Shown here: piece by piece, positions 43,386-50,947 of the stretch | How the letters are laid out: each line of letters starts with the position of its first letter | Position numbering within the stretch: the stretch's first letter is position 1 | Assembly (NCBI RefSeq): GCF_007859865.1 | Contig: NZ_SJPI01000003.1 | Span: forward strand, 248,001-312,000 | Source: Rubripirellula amarantea | GTDB lineage: Bacteria; Planctomycetota; Planctomycetia; Pirellulales; Pirellulaceae | Reading direction: 5' to 3' | Length of the DNA: 64,000 nt | The notes under the pieces: model-generated | Told to the model about the DNA's origin: nothing | The model's database searches: none | What the model saw: only the letters and a program-made list of their open reading frames with translations | Made by a program: the position numbers and the translations under genes

Positions 43386-44568
43386 ACGGGAGATTCCAAA
43401 TCCAAACGACACACGTGGTTCTTTGGAGACGAGAGAACAAACGCCAAACGGGCAGTACGTAACTTTGGAAACGCCTGAACAAATAAAGGAGGCATTGATA
43501 AAGGCTGCTGCATTCTGCCACACGATTCGCGTCTCGAACGATCGCATTGAGTTCGAGGGAGGTAGAGCGACTGAATTCCACCGTCTGTTTGATCCAATTC
43601 AAAGCGAGAGGTTGGTCGAGTATGCGGTAAAGGCAATCCCAGAAATCTACAGAACAGAAAAGATGATCGAAACCGATTTGCTTCGGCACAAGTTTGGAAT
43701 ACCTAGGTCAATCACGTCAGCTCAACTTGACAGAGATCAGTGCGTGAATCGTTACCTAGTTGATGGCATCTTGGCGGAATCTCAATCGGCTGTCATCGCG
43801 GGAGCACCCAAAACGATGAAGACATCAATTGCGGTAGATCTTGCGATCTCACTTGCAAACGGCACTCCCTTTCTCAGTCGATTCAAAGTCAATGAGCCTC
43901 AGCGAGTTCTTTTTCTTTCTGCTGAATCGGGCAAAGCAAGTCTCAAAGAAACGGCCAAACGGGTTGCAACTTCGAAAGGCCTCTGCTTGTCGGCAATGGA
44001 GGCAATTTACTGGAATTTCTGGGTTCCACGTGTTCGTGAGGAACAGCACCTGACCGTACTCGATCACCAGATTGATGAATCGAAGGCGAAAGTAGTGATC
44101 TTGGATCCGCTTTACTTAATGCTTGAGGGAACCCATCAAGCAAGCGTCAGTGACAACGGTCAACAGTTGCAAACGCTCTGTGGTCGTTTTCTCGCAGGCG
44201 GTGTAACTCCTGTGCTTGTTGATCACGTAAAGCGATCAAGTCTGAACTCTTCAACATTCAAGCCACTTGAGCTTCTCGACATTACCGGCGCGGGTAAGGC
44301 CGAGTACTTTCGGCAATGGATGCTGATAGGTCGGCGTGAGAAGTTCAATCCCGAAAAGCGAGTACATCGCCTGTGGCTGACGGTTGGTGGTAGCGCAGGC
44401 CACTGCGGATTGCATGAGTTGGCAATTGATGAATCACGAAGCGAGGACAACCAACGCAGTTGGCTTGTTAACTTCAAATGCGAGCCGGATTCAGTTGTTC
44501 GAAAGATGAACGAATACTCAAGAAAACTCTCCAACCCGTTTGATCATCGGAACGGAGTCGGTACGTGA
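43378..44568 (+). CDS. RepA/RecA-like ATPase of the element
   Basis: About 396 residues. Walker A is AGAPKTMKTSIAVDLA (G147-T154 counted from TTG 43363) and Walker B is KVVILDPLYLML. Other motifs fit hexameric RepA-type helicases/ATPases: NEPQRVLFLSAESGK and a C-terminal PVLVDHVKRSS. The family, found in plasmids and integrative islands, unwinds DNA at replication origins or serves as an accessory ATPase. The start is ambiguous between TTG 43363, GTG 43369 and GTG 43378; the last, preceded by GGCGG, is used. Its stop overlaps the GTG of the winged-helix gene. Presence of this gene suggests the excised circle can replicate. Confidence 0.85.
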   Translation: MAEREIPNPNDTRGSLETREQTPNGQYVTLETPEQIKEALIKAAAFCHTIRVSNDRIEFEGGRATEFHRLFDPIQSERLVEYAVKAIPEIYRTEKMIETDLLRHKFGIPRSITSAQLDRDQCVNRYLVDGILAESQSAVIAGAPKTMKTSIAVDLAISLANGTPFLSRFKVNEPQRVLFLSAESGKASLKETAKRVATSKGLCLSAMEAIYWNFWVPRVREEQHLTVLDHQIDESKAKVVILDPLYLMLEGTHQASVSDNGQQLQTLCGRFLAGGVTPVLVDHVKRSSLNSSTFKPLELLDITGAGKAEYFRQWMLIGRREKFNPEKRVHRLWLTVGGSAGHCGLHELAIDESRSEDNQRSWLVNFKCEPDSVVRKMNEYSRKLSNPFDHRNGVGT

Positions 44569-44915
44569 TCACGTCGAAAAAGAAGTCAACGACTCGGTTC
44601 GAACAGATGAATCATCTTGTCGACGAGGTGATTCAGGGTCTTTCGCCTCTCCAGGCGGCAGCACTGTTCGTTTGTTTTCGACATGCCAATATTCAGGGCG
44701 AGTTCAAACTTTCGGCGACACGCCTGGCCAATACTTTGGGAATTGGAAAACGGACTGCCCAGCGAGTTTTCGACGGCTTGCAGCGGGAAGGTGCGTTAGA
44801 AGTAATCAAGCCTCAGAAGGGCACGATACCAAGAACGTTCTGGATAACCGGCAGGCCGATTAGAGGTGACACTGCGACCGACCCTAGCGAACGCAAAATA
44901 CCTTGCCGAGATTAG
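44565..44915 (+). CDS. Winged-helix DNA-binding protein of the element
   Basis: A 116-residue protein from a GTG overlapping the ATPase stop (GTGA at 44565-44568). Residues about 25-90 form a winged helix: GLSPLQAAALFVCFRHANI, then KLSATRLANTLGIGKRTAQRV as HTH and GALEVIKPQKGTIPRTFWI as wing. It likely assists replication initiation with the RepA-like ATPase or regulates it. The end (RGDTATDPSERK) is echoed by RGDSQTDPYRN in a short frame 30 nt downstream, so the C-terminus may have been shortened by a frameshift; see findings. Confidence 0.75.
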   Translation: MITSKKKSTTRFEQMNHLVDEVIQGLSPLQAAALFVCFRHANIQGEFKLSATRLANTLGIGKRTAQRVFDGLQREGALEVIKPQKGTIPRTFWITGRPIRGDTATDPSERKIPCRD

Positions 44916-44942
44916 TTTGATTGCAGCCTAGGAGTGTCACAG

Positions 44943-45032
44943 ATGTCGCCTAGGGGTGACTCCCAGACCGACCCATACAGAAACAAACAACTTGTTGCCG
45001 CCTATTTGAAGCAGGCGGCTCTCAAACTTTGA
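44943..45032 (+). CDS. Short frame, possible lost C-terminus of the winged-helix protein
   Basis: 29 codons from ATG 44943: MSPRGDSQTDPYRN, then KQLVAAYLKQAALKL. The RGD-x-x-TDP core repeats the end of the preceding protein, and the tail looks like a real amphipathic helix. It has no clear ribosome-binding site. Either a separated tail of the upstream gene or a tiny independent gene. Confidence 0.3.
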   Translation: MSPRGDSQTDPYRNKQLVAAYLKQAALKL

Positions 45033-45041
45033 AAGAGACCG

Positions 45042-45275
45042 ATGAACCAAGAACGACGTGCACAAGGAAAGATCAGTCAACCTAAGCAGTCTAAGAAACA
45101 AAAGTTGCGAGCGAGAAAACGACGCGAATTGAAACTACCGAACACTCGTGACTTTAAACTGCTTTGCTCCGACTGCCGTCAATTTGCAACGATTAAGCAA
45201 CATCAGTTGATGAACCGGTTTAGGTTAAGGTGTCCAGCCTGCGGAGGACCGTTGAACAGGCCTAGCCAGGCTTGA
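45042..45275 (+). CDS. Small zinc-ribbon protein
   Basis: A 77-residue protein with a very basic N-terminal half (KQSKKQKLRARKRRELKL) and two CxxC pairs, LLCSDCRQF and RCPACGGPL, that should bind one zinc ion. The basic part suggests nucleic-acid binding. It lies between the replication genes and the integrase of the element. Function unknown; similar small ribbon proteins occur next to island integrases. Confidence 0.65.
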   Translation: MNQERRAQGKISQPKQSKKQKLRARKRRELKLPNTRDFKLLCSDCRQFATIKQHQLMNRFRLRCPACGGPLNRPSQA

Positions 45276-45410
45276 TTTTCGTTGACGGACCATCAGAGAA
45301 ACCTTAGCCTGTCGTTTGTCACGGCTAGGCTTAGCGGCTGAACGGCAGTTTCCTGACCGCCCCGCCGTGGCATTCAAATTATCTTCAGGACCAATGCAGG
45401 AGTTGGAACG

Positions 45411-46847
45411 ATGGCTTCACTACGAAAAGAGAACGACCGCGGCCGTACAGGATGGCGGCTTCAGTTTCGGTTTAATAACAAACGTCGATCGCTTTGGCTT
45501 GGCGGAATGAGCAAGCGCGCAGCCGAGACTGTGATGCGCCATGTCGATGAGTTGGTTCGATCAAGACAGGCGGCGTCGCACCCTGATCCTGCAACGTTGA
45601 AATGGGCATCCGATCTTGAAGGCAGGCTGCGCGAATCGCTTGTGCGTCTTGGGTTGGTCGATCCTCTTCGCGATCGCTCAGTAGGAGATGAGGGGCGATT
45701 GCTCGGACCGTACTGCGATGCGTACATCAAGGGGCGATCCGATTTGGCTCCTGGTACTTTGGACAACTACGGTCACGCAAGACGTTTGCTGGTTACAAAG
45801 TTCGGCGAGCGACAACCCTTGGGTTCCATCACTGCTGAGGACGCCGAGCGGTGGCGACGTTGGTTGTTGGCAAAGCCGGTTCAATACGACAAAGAAGGAA
45901 ACGCCACCAAGACAATGGCCCCAGCAACCGTGTCCAAGCACATCAAGCGGGCCAAAACGATGTTTGCATCAGCGGTCAAGGACCGTTTCATTCCAGAAAA
46001 TCCGTTTGCGAATGTACGAGCAGGGAGCGAATCGAACCGCGACCGTGACCACTTCATTGATAGGGCTATGACAGCGAAGGTGCTTCACGCTTGTCCCAAT
46101 CCGGAATGGAGGCTGATCTTCGCTCTAGCGAGATTTGGCGGACTGCGTCGATGCGAAATCCTCGCGATCACCTGGAGAGACATCCTATGGGACGTTGAGA
46201 GACTGCGAATCGACTCACCAAAGACAGGAGTTCGCTTTTGTCCAATCTTTCCAGAGTTGATGCCGTTCCTTCGAGAAGCCTTTGACGCCGCTCCCGAGGG
46301 TTCGATTCGGTGCATTTCGTCCTATTTCACGGGAACGAACCTAGGCACCCTTCTCAATGGAATCGTTGAACGCGCCGGCTTGGAGTCCTGGCCCAAGACA
46401 ATGCAGAACCTGCGGGCAACCCGGCGAACGGAACTTCAAGAAACAGTTCTGGATCACGTCGTAAACGCCTGGATGGGTCATTCTTCCAAGACGGCAGCCA
46501 AACACTACCTCCAAGTGACCGACGACCACTGGGCCGCTGGCGCGAATGAACTAACCGGCGAGCCGATCGTTTTGGAAACAAAGGGCGATGAGACCTGCGA
46601 CCAAGATGACACGAGCAACCAAGATGACATCGCAAACGATTCTGGCGGTGTTCCCGGCGGTGTCATCCCTGCCGATGCAGCAACCATCAGCGACACTCAC
46701 GACATGAAAAAAGCCTTAGAAACCGTTGTTTCTGAGGCTTTTAGATGTTTGCCGATTGGCGGCTTAGCTACCCCGCTAGGACTTGAACCTAGAATAACTG
46801 AACCAAAATCAGTAGTGTTGCCAATTACACCACGGGGTAAGGAGTGA
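45411..46847 (+). CDS. Tyrosine integrase, C-terminus swapped by integration
   Basis: 478 residues as integrated; ATG 45411 is preceded by GGAGTTGG. Core-binding region about 95-200, catalytic domain about 215-385 with Arg246 (FGGLRRCEIL), Arg335 (MQNLRATRRTEL, Gln/Asn where His is common), His357 (WMGHSSKTAA) and nucleophile Tyr366 (KHYLQV). From about residue 430 the frame runs through a terminator hairpin, the attachment core (residues 452-458) and antisense tRNA-Gln, so the last 20 residues (EPRITEPKSVV ... PRGKE) come from chromosomal DNA. The original tail of 78 codons lies at 26427-26662. It should recombine the element into and out of the tRNA-Gln 3' end. Confidence 0.95.
   Translation: MASLRKENDRGRTGWRLQFRFNNKRRSLWLGGMSKRAAETVMRHVDELVRSRQAASHPDPATLKWASDLEGRLRESLVRLGLVDPLRDRSVGDEGRLLGPYCDAYIKGRSDLAPGTLDNYGHARRLLVTKFGERQPLGSITAEDAERWRRWLLAKPVQYDKEGNATKTMAPATVSKHIKRAKTMFASAVKDRFIPENPFANVRAGSESNRDRDHFIDRAMTAKVLHACPNPEWRLIFALARFGGLRRCEILAITWRDILWDVERLRIDSPKTGVRFCPIFPELMPFLREAFDAAPEGSIRCISSYFTGTNLGTLLNGIVERAGLESWPKTMQNLRATRRTELQETVLDHVVNAWMGHSSKTAAKHYLQVTDDHWAAGANELTGEPIVLETKGDETCDQDDTSNQDDIANDSGGVPGGVIPADAATISDTHDMKKALETVVSEAFRCLPIGGLATPLGLEPRITEPKSVVLPITPRGKE
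46642..46665 (+). promoter_or_regulatory. Candidate integrase arm-binding site (integrase arm)
   Basis: CTGGCGGTGT, four variable bases, then GGCGGTGTCA, 97 nt before the core and inside the integrase gene. It matches 26468-26491 at 20 of 24 positions. The two copies are read in different frames, so protein-level selection does not explain the likeness. Confidence 0.65.
46707..46738 (-). terminator. Element-borne terminator for tRNA-Gln, inside the integrase gene
   Basis: On the minus strand: GCCTCAGAAAC, loop AACG, GTTTCTAAGGC, then six T. It lies 25 nt past the core, directly downstream of tRNA-Gln, replacing the displaced chromosomal terminator at 26348-26378. The integrase codes through it (HDMKKALETVVSEAF). 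Confidence 0.8.
46763..46785. repeat. Proximal attachment-site core within tRNA-Gln
   Basis: Identical to 26404-26426 over 23 nt. On the minus strand it covers the 3' half of the T-arm, the acceptor stem, the discriminator base and five bases beyond, so integration leaves the tRNA intact. Confidence 0.95.
46768..46839 (-). tRNA. tRNA-Gln (anticodon TTG)
   Basis: 72 nt on the minus strand. Acceptor TACCCCG pairs perfectly with CGGGGTA and is followed by discriminator G. The anticodon stem ACTGA/TCAGT encloses TTTTGGT, giving anticodon TTG. T-arm CTAGG-TTCAAGT-CCTAG. No CCA is encoded. It follows rex on the same strand and is the integration target of the element. Confidence 0.97.
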
Positions 46848-46948
46848 GCATTGCTCACCAGCAAGACGGGATTTTAGCAGGAGATGTTCACTCCCTAAAG
46901 AGGACATTCGCTCGAAGATTCCAGTTCCTGGCGGATTTTGCTGGAATC

Positions 46949-47650
46949 TTATTTCGGCATCTGAACCCGGAATGCCAATCGTTGCAATTCGCTTGCCAAA
47001 TCGACGTTGACTACCGCTACCTGGGGTGGAAGCTTGAGTGTTGTTGGGGCGAAATTAAGGATGCCGCTGACACTTCCCTGGACCAGCTTTGCGGCAATGC
47101 CCACGGCATGCTCGGCTGGCACGGCGACAATCGCCAATTCCGGACGGTGCTGCTGAAGTACCTGATCAAGCTCGGCGACATCAAGGATCGGGACGCCCGC
47201 AATGGTTTCACCTATCCTCTTGGGGTCGCTGTCGAAGGCCGCCGTCACTTGAAATCCTAAACGCTCGAAACCTCGGTAGCGAAGCAGGGCGTCGCCGAGC
47301 GATCCGACGCCGATTAAGACGACCTTCCATTGCACCCCGCTGCCCAAGACGGCTCCGATTCGATCGATCAGCGTTTGAACGTCATATCCGACACCCCTTC
47401 GGCCAATCGTGCCTAAGCTACTGAGGTCGCGTCGAACGACAGCAGGCGAAACATTGACCATTTTGCCGAGCGACTTTGAATTGACGCTGCCTATCTCTGA
47501 CTCCAACAAACGTTGCAACTCGCGATAGTACAGACTCAGACGCCCCACGGCGGGCTGAGACAGTTCGGGTTTCGATGGCGCTCCGTCCCCCTCCGTCGCT
47601 GACTCGCCAGACGACGCTCGTTCACCGGAAAGCTCCCCAGGGTTTGTCAT
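46949..47650 (-). CDS. rex: Redox-sensing transcriptional repressor Rex
   Basis: Rex senses the NADH/NAD+ ratio and represses fermentation and respiration genes when NADH is low. 233 residues, including an extended Ser/Glu/Gly-rich N-terminus of about 33 residues before the conserved VGRLSLYYRELQRL. The winged helix is visible in GKMVNVSPAVVRRDLSSLG and GRRGVGYDVQTL. The Rossmann nucleotide site is LIGVGSLGDALL, followed by FDSDPKRIG. The C-terminal GILNFAPTTLKLP is diagnostic. It lies 109 nt upstream of tRNA-Gln, same strand. I see no palindromic TTGTGA-type Rex operator in its own upstream region. Confidence 0.95.
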   Translation of the reverse strand: MTNPGELSGERASSGESATEGDGAPSKPELSQPAVGRLSLYYRELQRLLESEIGSVNSKSLGKMVNVSPAVVRRDLSSLGTIGRRGVGYDVQTLIDRIGAVLGSGVQWKVVLIGVGSLGDALLRYRGFERLGFQVTAAFDSDPKRIGETIAGVPILDVAELDQVLQQHRPELAIVAVPAEHAVGIAAKLVQGSVSGILNFAPTTLKLPPQVAVVNVDLASELQRLAFRVQMPK

Positions 47651-47882
47651 GCCATTATCTTAACTTGACACTCGGCTTCACGTGTGATGGGTGGATCGAA
47701 CCTGTCACTGGACGACACCCGGGTTCTTTCTGCGATAGCAATCGAACGCAGTGTTGGGGGGCAACGCGAAAGTAATGCGGTACCGAGACCGCGTTCTGGT
47801 CAGAGCAATTCGAGGGCCAGAGCTAGCCAATCACCAGTGTCCTCATCGAACATCTAGCGGACCATCGTCATCACAAGGTGAG

Positions 47883-47921
47883 GCAGCAACATGAAGCAGC
47901 AACGTGATGCAGCAACACCGT
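47883..47921. repeat. 13-bp tandem repeat, three copies
   Basis: GCAGCAAC recurs at 47883, 47896 and 47909 with a 13-nt period and variable 5-nt fill, just past the stop of the SpoVG-family gene. Confidence 0.85.
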
Positions 47922-47925
47922 CCGC

Positions 47926-48579
47926 TTAGAAAATCCCCGCCCCAAAGCTATCGCCATGATCATCGCTATCGCCCGAGCGTTTATCGTTTGATCGCTGGCC
48001 GCCCCGTGACCCACTTGTTGCAGTTGAACCTTGATCTTTCGATGGATCCAGAAAATGAGGACGCGGCGGTCCCGGCTTCTCGCCCGATGGCGATTTGGCG
48101 CTGCTAGCTGAACCCGCTGATGCGTCATCGGCTTGTGATGGTAAGTCAAGCGTATCGTCATCAACATCCACAAAGTCGTCGTCATAACGAGAGCGATAAC
48201 CAGGCTGCGAGGCTCGCTGAAGTTCGGCTTGGAACTCGTTGATCACAACACTCTGGATCTCTTCGCGACACTCGCTGTTGATCGGATGAGCGACGTCGGC
48301 GTACAGCTTTTGCGGCGCGTCGTAGTTGCTATCGGAACTGCTTTTTAGCTTTGTCCCACAGTGGTTGCAGTACGTCGCTCGCAAGTGATTCTTGTGGTTA
48401 CACTTCCCACAATGACCGGTCAACTTGCGGCTGGGCATCGCCACAAATGGTCCGTTGGTACCGTCGATGATCTTCAGATCTCGAACGACAAAGCTGTCAT
48501 CAATCGTGATCGAGCAGAACGCTCGAAGACGATCCTCCGAGCCTTCCATCAACTTGATTCGAATCTCTGTAATCTTCAC
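47926..48579 (-). CDS. spoVG: SpoVG-family protein with inserted zinc ribbon
   Basis: 217 residues from GTG 48579, which has an excellent GGGAGGG 7 nt upstream; a longer frame to 48753 is not supported. The SpoVG core is clear: [41 protein letters not shown], then [17 protein letters not shown]. Between MPSRK and the ADVAHPIN motif is an insert of about 45 residues with a four-Cys zinc ribbon ([20 protein letters not shown]). After the core comes a disordered acidic/Ser/Gly-rich tail of about 90 residues. SpoVG proteins bind nucleic acids and regulate development and virulence in other phyla. The insert may add metal-dependent RNA/DNA binding. Single-gene transcription seems likely. Confidence 0.88.
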   Translation of the reverse strand: MKITEIRIKLMEGSEDRLRAFCSITIDDSFVVRDLKIIDGTNGPFVAMPSRKLTGHCGKCNHKNHLRATYCNHCGTKLKSSSDSNYDAPQKLYADVAHPINSECREEIQSVVINEFQAELQRASQPGYRSRYDDDFVDVDDDTLDLPSQADDASAGSASSAKSPSGEKPGPPRPHFLDPSKDQGSTATSGSRGGQRSNDKRSGDSDDHGDSFGAGIF

Positions 48580-48747
48580 GGTGTAACCCTCCCTAACCGT
48601 CAAACCCTCGACCGCCACTGCTCGCTTGCGAGCCGAACTGACTGTGGATCTGGAACACGATATTGTTGTTATAGTTTCATTGTTGCCGTACTCTTGCCCA
48701 ACGCTCGCGCGGATTTGACAAAGCGGTTCGACGTAATGTCTACAAGC

Positions 48748-48769
48748 GGTCACATGTGAACATGTGACC
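48748..48769. promoter_or_regulatory. 22-bp perfect inverted repeat upstream of spoVG
   Basis: GGTCACATG, spacer TGAA, CATGTGACC. It lies about 170 nt before the SpoVG-family start and 90 nt beyond the ispE stop. The form suits an operator for a dimeric regulator; no long T-run follows, so a terminator is less likely. Confidence 0.6.
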
Positions 48770-48859
48770 CACTAAGTTTACAGATATCCGACGGCACATT
48801 CGCCGACATCTCTCAAGATAGCGTTGCTTTGCAACACATTCTTTGAGCTAGTAAACCCT

Positions 48860-49870
48860 TCAATCTATCTCTGGTATCGTCTGGATGCTTACTCGTGGTG
48901 GTAATTGAGCGGCGGCAACTGTTCTGACGATCGCATTTTCTAACCATGCGTTCTCAGAAGACCGAATCGTTGACTCAAGTGCTTCCGCATCCCCTTTGGT
49001 TTGACAAAGGGCAAAACAAGCTGAACCGCTCCCCGTCAATTGACACGTTATCGCCCCATTCCGCCACATCGATTCGAGAATTTCATCAATTTGCGGAGCA
49101 AGTTTTCTGGCCGGATCACTTAGCCGATTCATCAATTGCTTTGACAACTCTTGGAAGTCAAGCGAAGTCCACGCATCAACGATCGCACCGGATGACAGTG
49201 GAATTGGCGGTACGCTGCTTTGAGCATACACCTTTGCTGTCGACAAATTGATTCCAGGAAAGACGACAACTGCATGGAAAGGAAAGCGGTTTCGCAAGAA
49301 CTCTAGATCCGTTCCCGTCCCCGTTGCCTTTGCCGCAGTGGCAGAACGGTTGCTCGGCTGATCAGACGAACAGCCGAGGAAAAATGGCACGTCACTACCG
49401 ATGGCTGAAGCGATCGAAACGAGAGCCTGGTGATTCTCCGGGACGTCGCACAACCGAGCTGCAGCCAACAGCGCCGACGCTGCATCGCTGCTAGCTCCGC
49501 CCATTCCCGCTCCCGCGGGCACATACTTATCAAGCGTGCACGCAAATCCGCCTTCGATGTCAAAATGATCGGCGAAAGCGTTCAAAGCTTTGCAAACCAA
49601 GTTGGAATCATCCGTTGGGATGTCCAGCAAAGGGTCGCTCGAAGAAATTCCCAACGAAGCCGCATATTCAGCTCGGGAAGGAGCCCAATCGCACTTCAAC
49701 AAGACGCCTGGATCTCGGGTGCGTCGGACAGTCAAGTGATCACACCAATCAATCGCCACCATGACGGTATCGATGTCGTGGTACCCATCTTTGCGACGTG
49801 CAACCAATTCCAAAAATAGGTTTAGCTTCGCGGGCGGGTTAACGGTCGCGATACGTTGGACGTCAATCAC
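48860..49870 (-). CDS. ispE: 4-diphosphocytidyl-2-C-methyl-D-erythritol kinase
   Basis: IspE phosphorylates CDP-methylerythritol in the non-mevalonate isoprenoid pathway, using ATP in the cytoplasm. 336 residues, slightly longer than usual. GHMP-kinase motifs: substrate region PAKLNLFLELVARRKDGYHD, ATP loop VPAGAGMGGASSDAASAL, and the C-terminal ITCQLTGSGSACFAL. The ATG overlaps the stop of lpxI by 4 nt, so it is the last gene of an lpxD-lpxI-ispE row. Confidence 0.95.
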   Translation of the reverse strand: MIDVQRIATVNPPAKLNLFLELVARRKDGYHDIDTVMVAIDWCDHLTVRRTRDPGVLLKCDWAPSRAEYAASLGISSSDPLLDIPTDDSNLVCKALNAFADHFDIEGGFACTLDKYVPAGAGMGGASSDAASALLAAARLCDVPENHQALVSIASAIGSDVPFFLGCSSDQPSNRSATAAKATGTGTDLEFLRNRFPFHAVVVFPGINLSTAKVYAQSSVPPIPLSSGAIVDAWTSLDFQELSKQLMNRLSDPARKLAPQIDEILESMWRNGAITCQLTGSGSACFALCQTKGDAEALESTIRSSENAWLENAIVRTVAAAQLPPRVSIQTIPEID

Positions 49871-50937
49871 GCAGCCTTGGGTTGCTTAAAAATGTTCGCT
49901 TGGCCATCAATCGAACCGCAGTTCGTTTCGGAGCTTGAAACTTCTGGGTTGGAACCATTGTTTGTCGACAAGCTCGCATCGTCAAATGCCACCAAAGTGA
50001 TGCCAGCATCCTTCGCCGCTTGCAATGTCACTTCGCGGTCCACGATGATCGTTTTCTCGGCTTCGACTACGATCGCCTTCCCGCCCGCTTGGCGAACCAT
50101 TTGGATCGTTTGGGGTCCGATCGTGGGCACATCGAACCGCATGTCTTGGTCGGGCTTACTAACCTTCACCAACGTCCAACCACCGCGTCGGCAAAGCTCT
50201 CCCGTGCGTTTGATGCACGCGTCGGTGCCTTCGATCGCTTCGACCGCTAGGACAGTGCCATCCTTGATCGTGATCGTTTGACCGATATCCATTCCACCCA
50301 TCTGTTTGGCAACATGCCATCCAGTTTCGATGTCTGATTGCAGACTCGTGGAAATCTTGCCACCTGAAAGTTGGCTTCGCTTCATCAGTAACTCCGGGGC
50401 GAGATCCGTGGCTGACCGAATGGTCATTCCCATTCGATCGTATGTGTTCACAACGGCAGTGAGCAAACTGTCATCACGAGCGTCACGTCGACGCCCAAAC
50501 AAGTGCGGCCCGAAAGTGCGTAAGCACGTTAAGTCGGGAAAGTGTCGTAGCCACAATGAACCACCGTACAAGACTTCCGCTTTGAAAATCTTCCCGGCCA
50601 TCGTGACATCCTGCACGCCGCTGCGACGAAAGTAAGCAATGTGACCGCCAAGCTTGCCGATACCGGACCACCATACGTGATCACAAATCGATTCCAGTTC
50701 GGAACTGGCGTGACCTCGAATGGCAACGCACGCGACACGTCGACCGTCTCGTACCAAAGCTTCGGCAACCTCAACAGGAAACCGTCCCCAACCAGCGATC
50801 AATCCGACTGGTGGCAACGGATCCTGGCTAGCCCTTTGGCTCAAGATTACATGGCCTCGACGTGGCCAGTAGCCCTTCGCATCGTTGCGCATGATTTTTG
50901 ATTTGCTTTGGCTCATCTGGGTTTGACTCTTTTCCAT
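49867..50937 (-). CDS. lpxI: UDP-2,3-diacylglucosamine pyrophosphatase LpxI
   Basis: LpxI hydrolyses UDP-2,3-diacylglucosamine to lipid X in lipid A synthesis, replacing LpxH. 356 residues, with an N-terminal extension before VGLIAGWGRFPVEVAEAL; Met8 or Met16 are alternative starts. Family (DUF1009) marks are GKLGGHIAYFRRSGVQDVTMAG, DDSLLTAVV, IGQTITIKDGTVLAVEAIEGTDA in part, and DMRFDVPTIGPQTI near the C-terminus. The last 40 residues are polar and not conserved. It lies between lpxD (11 nt upstream) and ispE (4-nt overlap). Presence supports a lipid A-containing outer membrane. Confidence 0.93.
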   Translation of the reverse strand: MEKSQTQMSQSKSKIMRNDAKGYWPRRGHVILSQRASQDPLPPVGLIAGWGRFPVEVAEALVRDGRRVACVAIRGHASSELESICDHVWWSGIGKLGGHIAYFRRSGVQDVTMAGKIFKAEVLYGGSLWLRHFPDLTCLRTFGPHLFGRRRDARDDSLLTAVVNTYDRMGMTIRSATDLAPELLMKRSQLSGGKISTSLQSDIETGWHVAKQMGGMDIGQTITIKDGTVLAVEAIEGTDACIKRTGELCRRGGWTLVKVSKPDQDMRFDVPTIGPQTIQMVRQAGGKAIVVEAEKTIIVDREVTLQAAKDAGITLVAFDDASLSTNNGSNPEVSSSETNCGSIDGQANIFKQPKAA

Positions 50938-50947
50938 GCCAATGAGC

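Noticed and set aside
47651-47925. Search for a Rex operator next to rex
   Set aside because: No TTGTGA-type inverted repeat of adequate quality could be found by eye.
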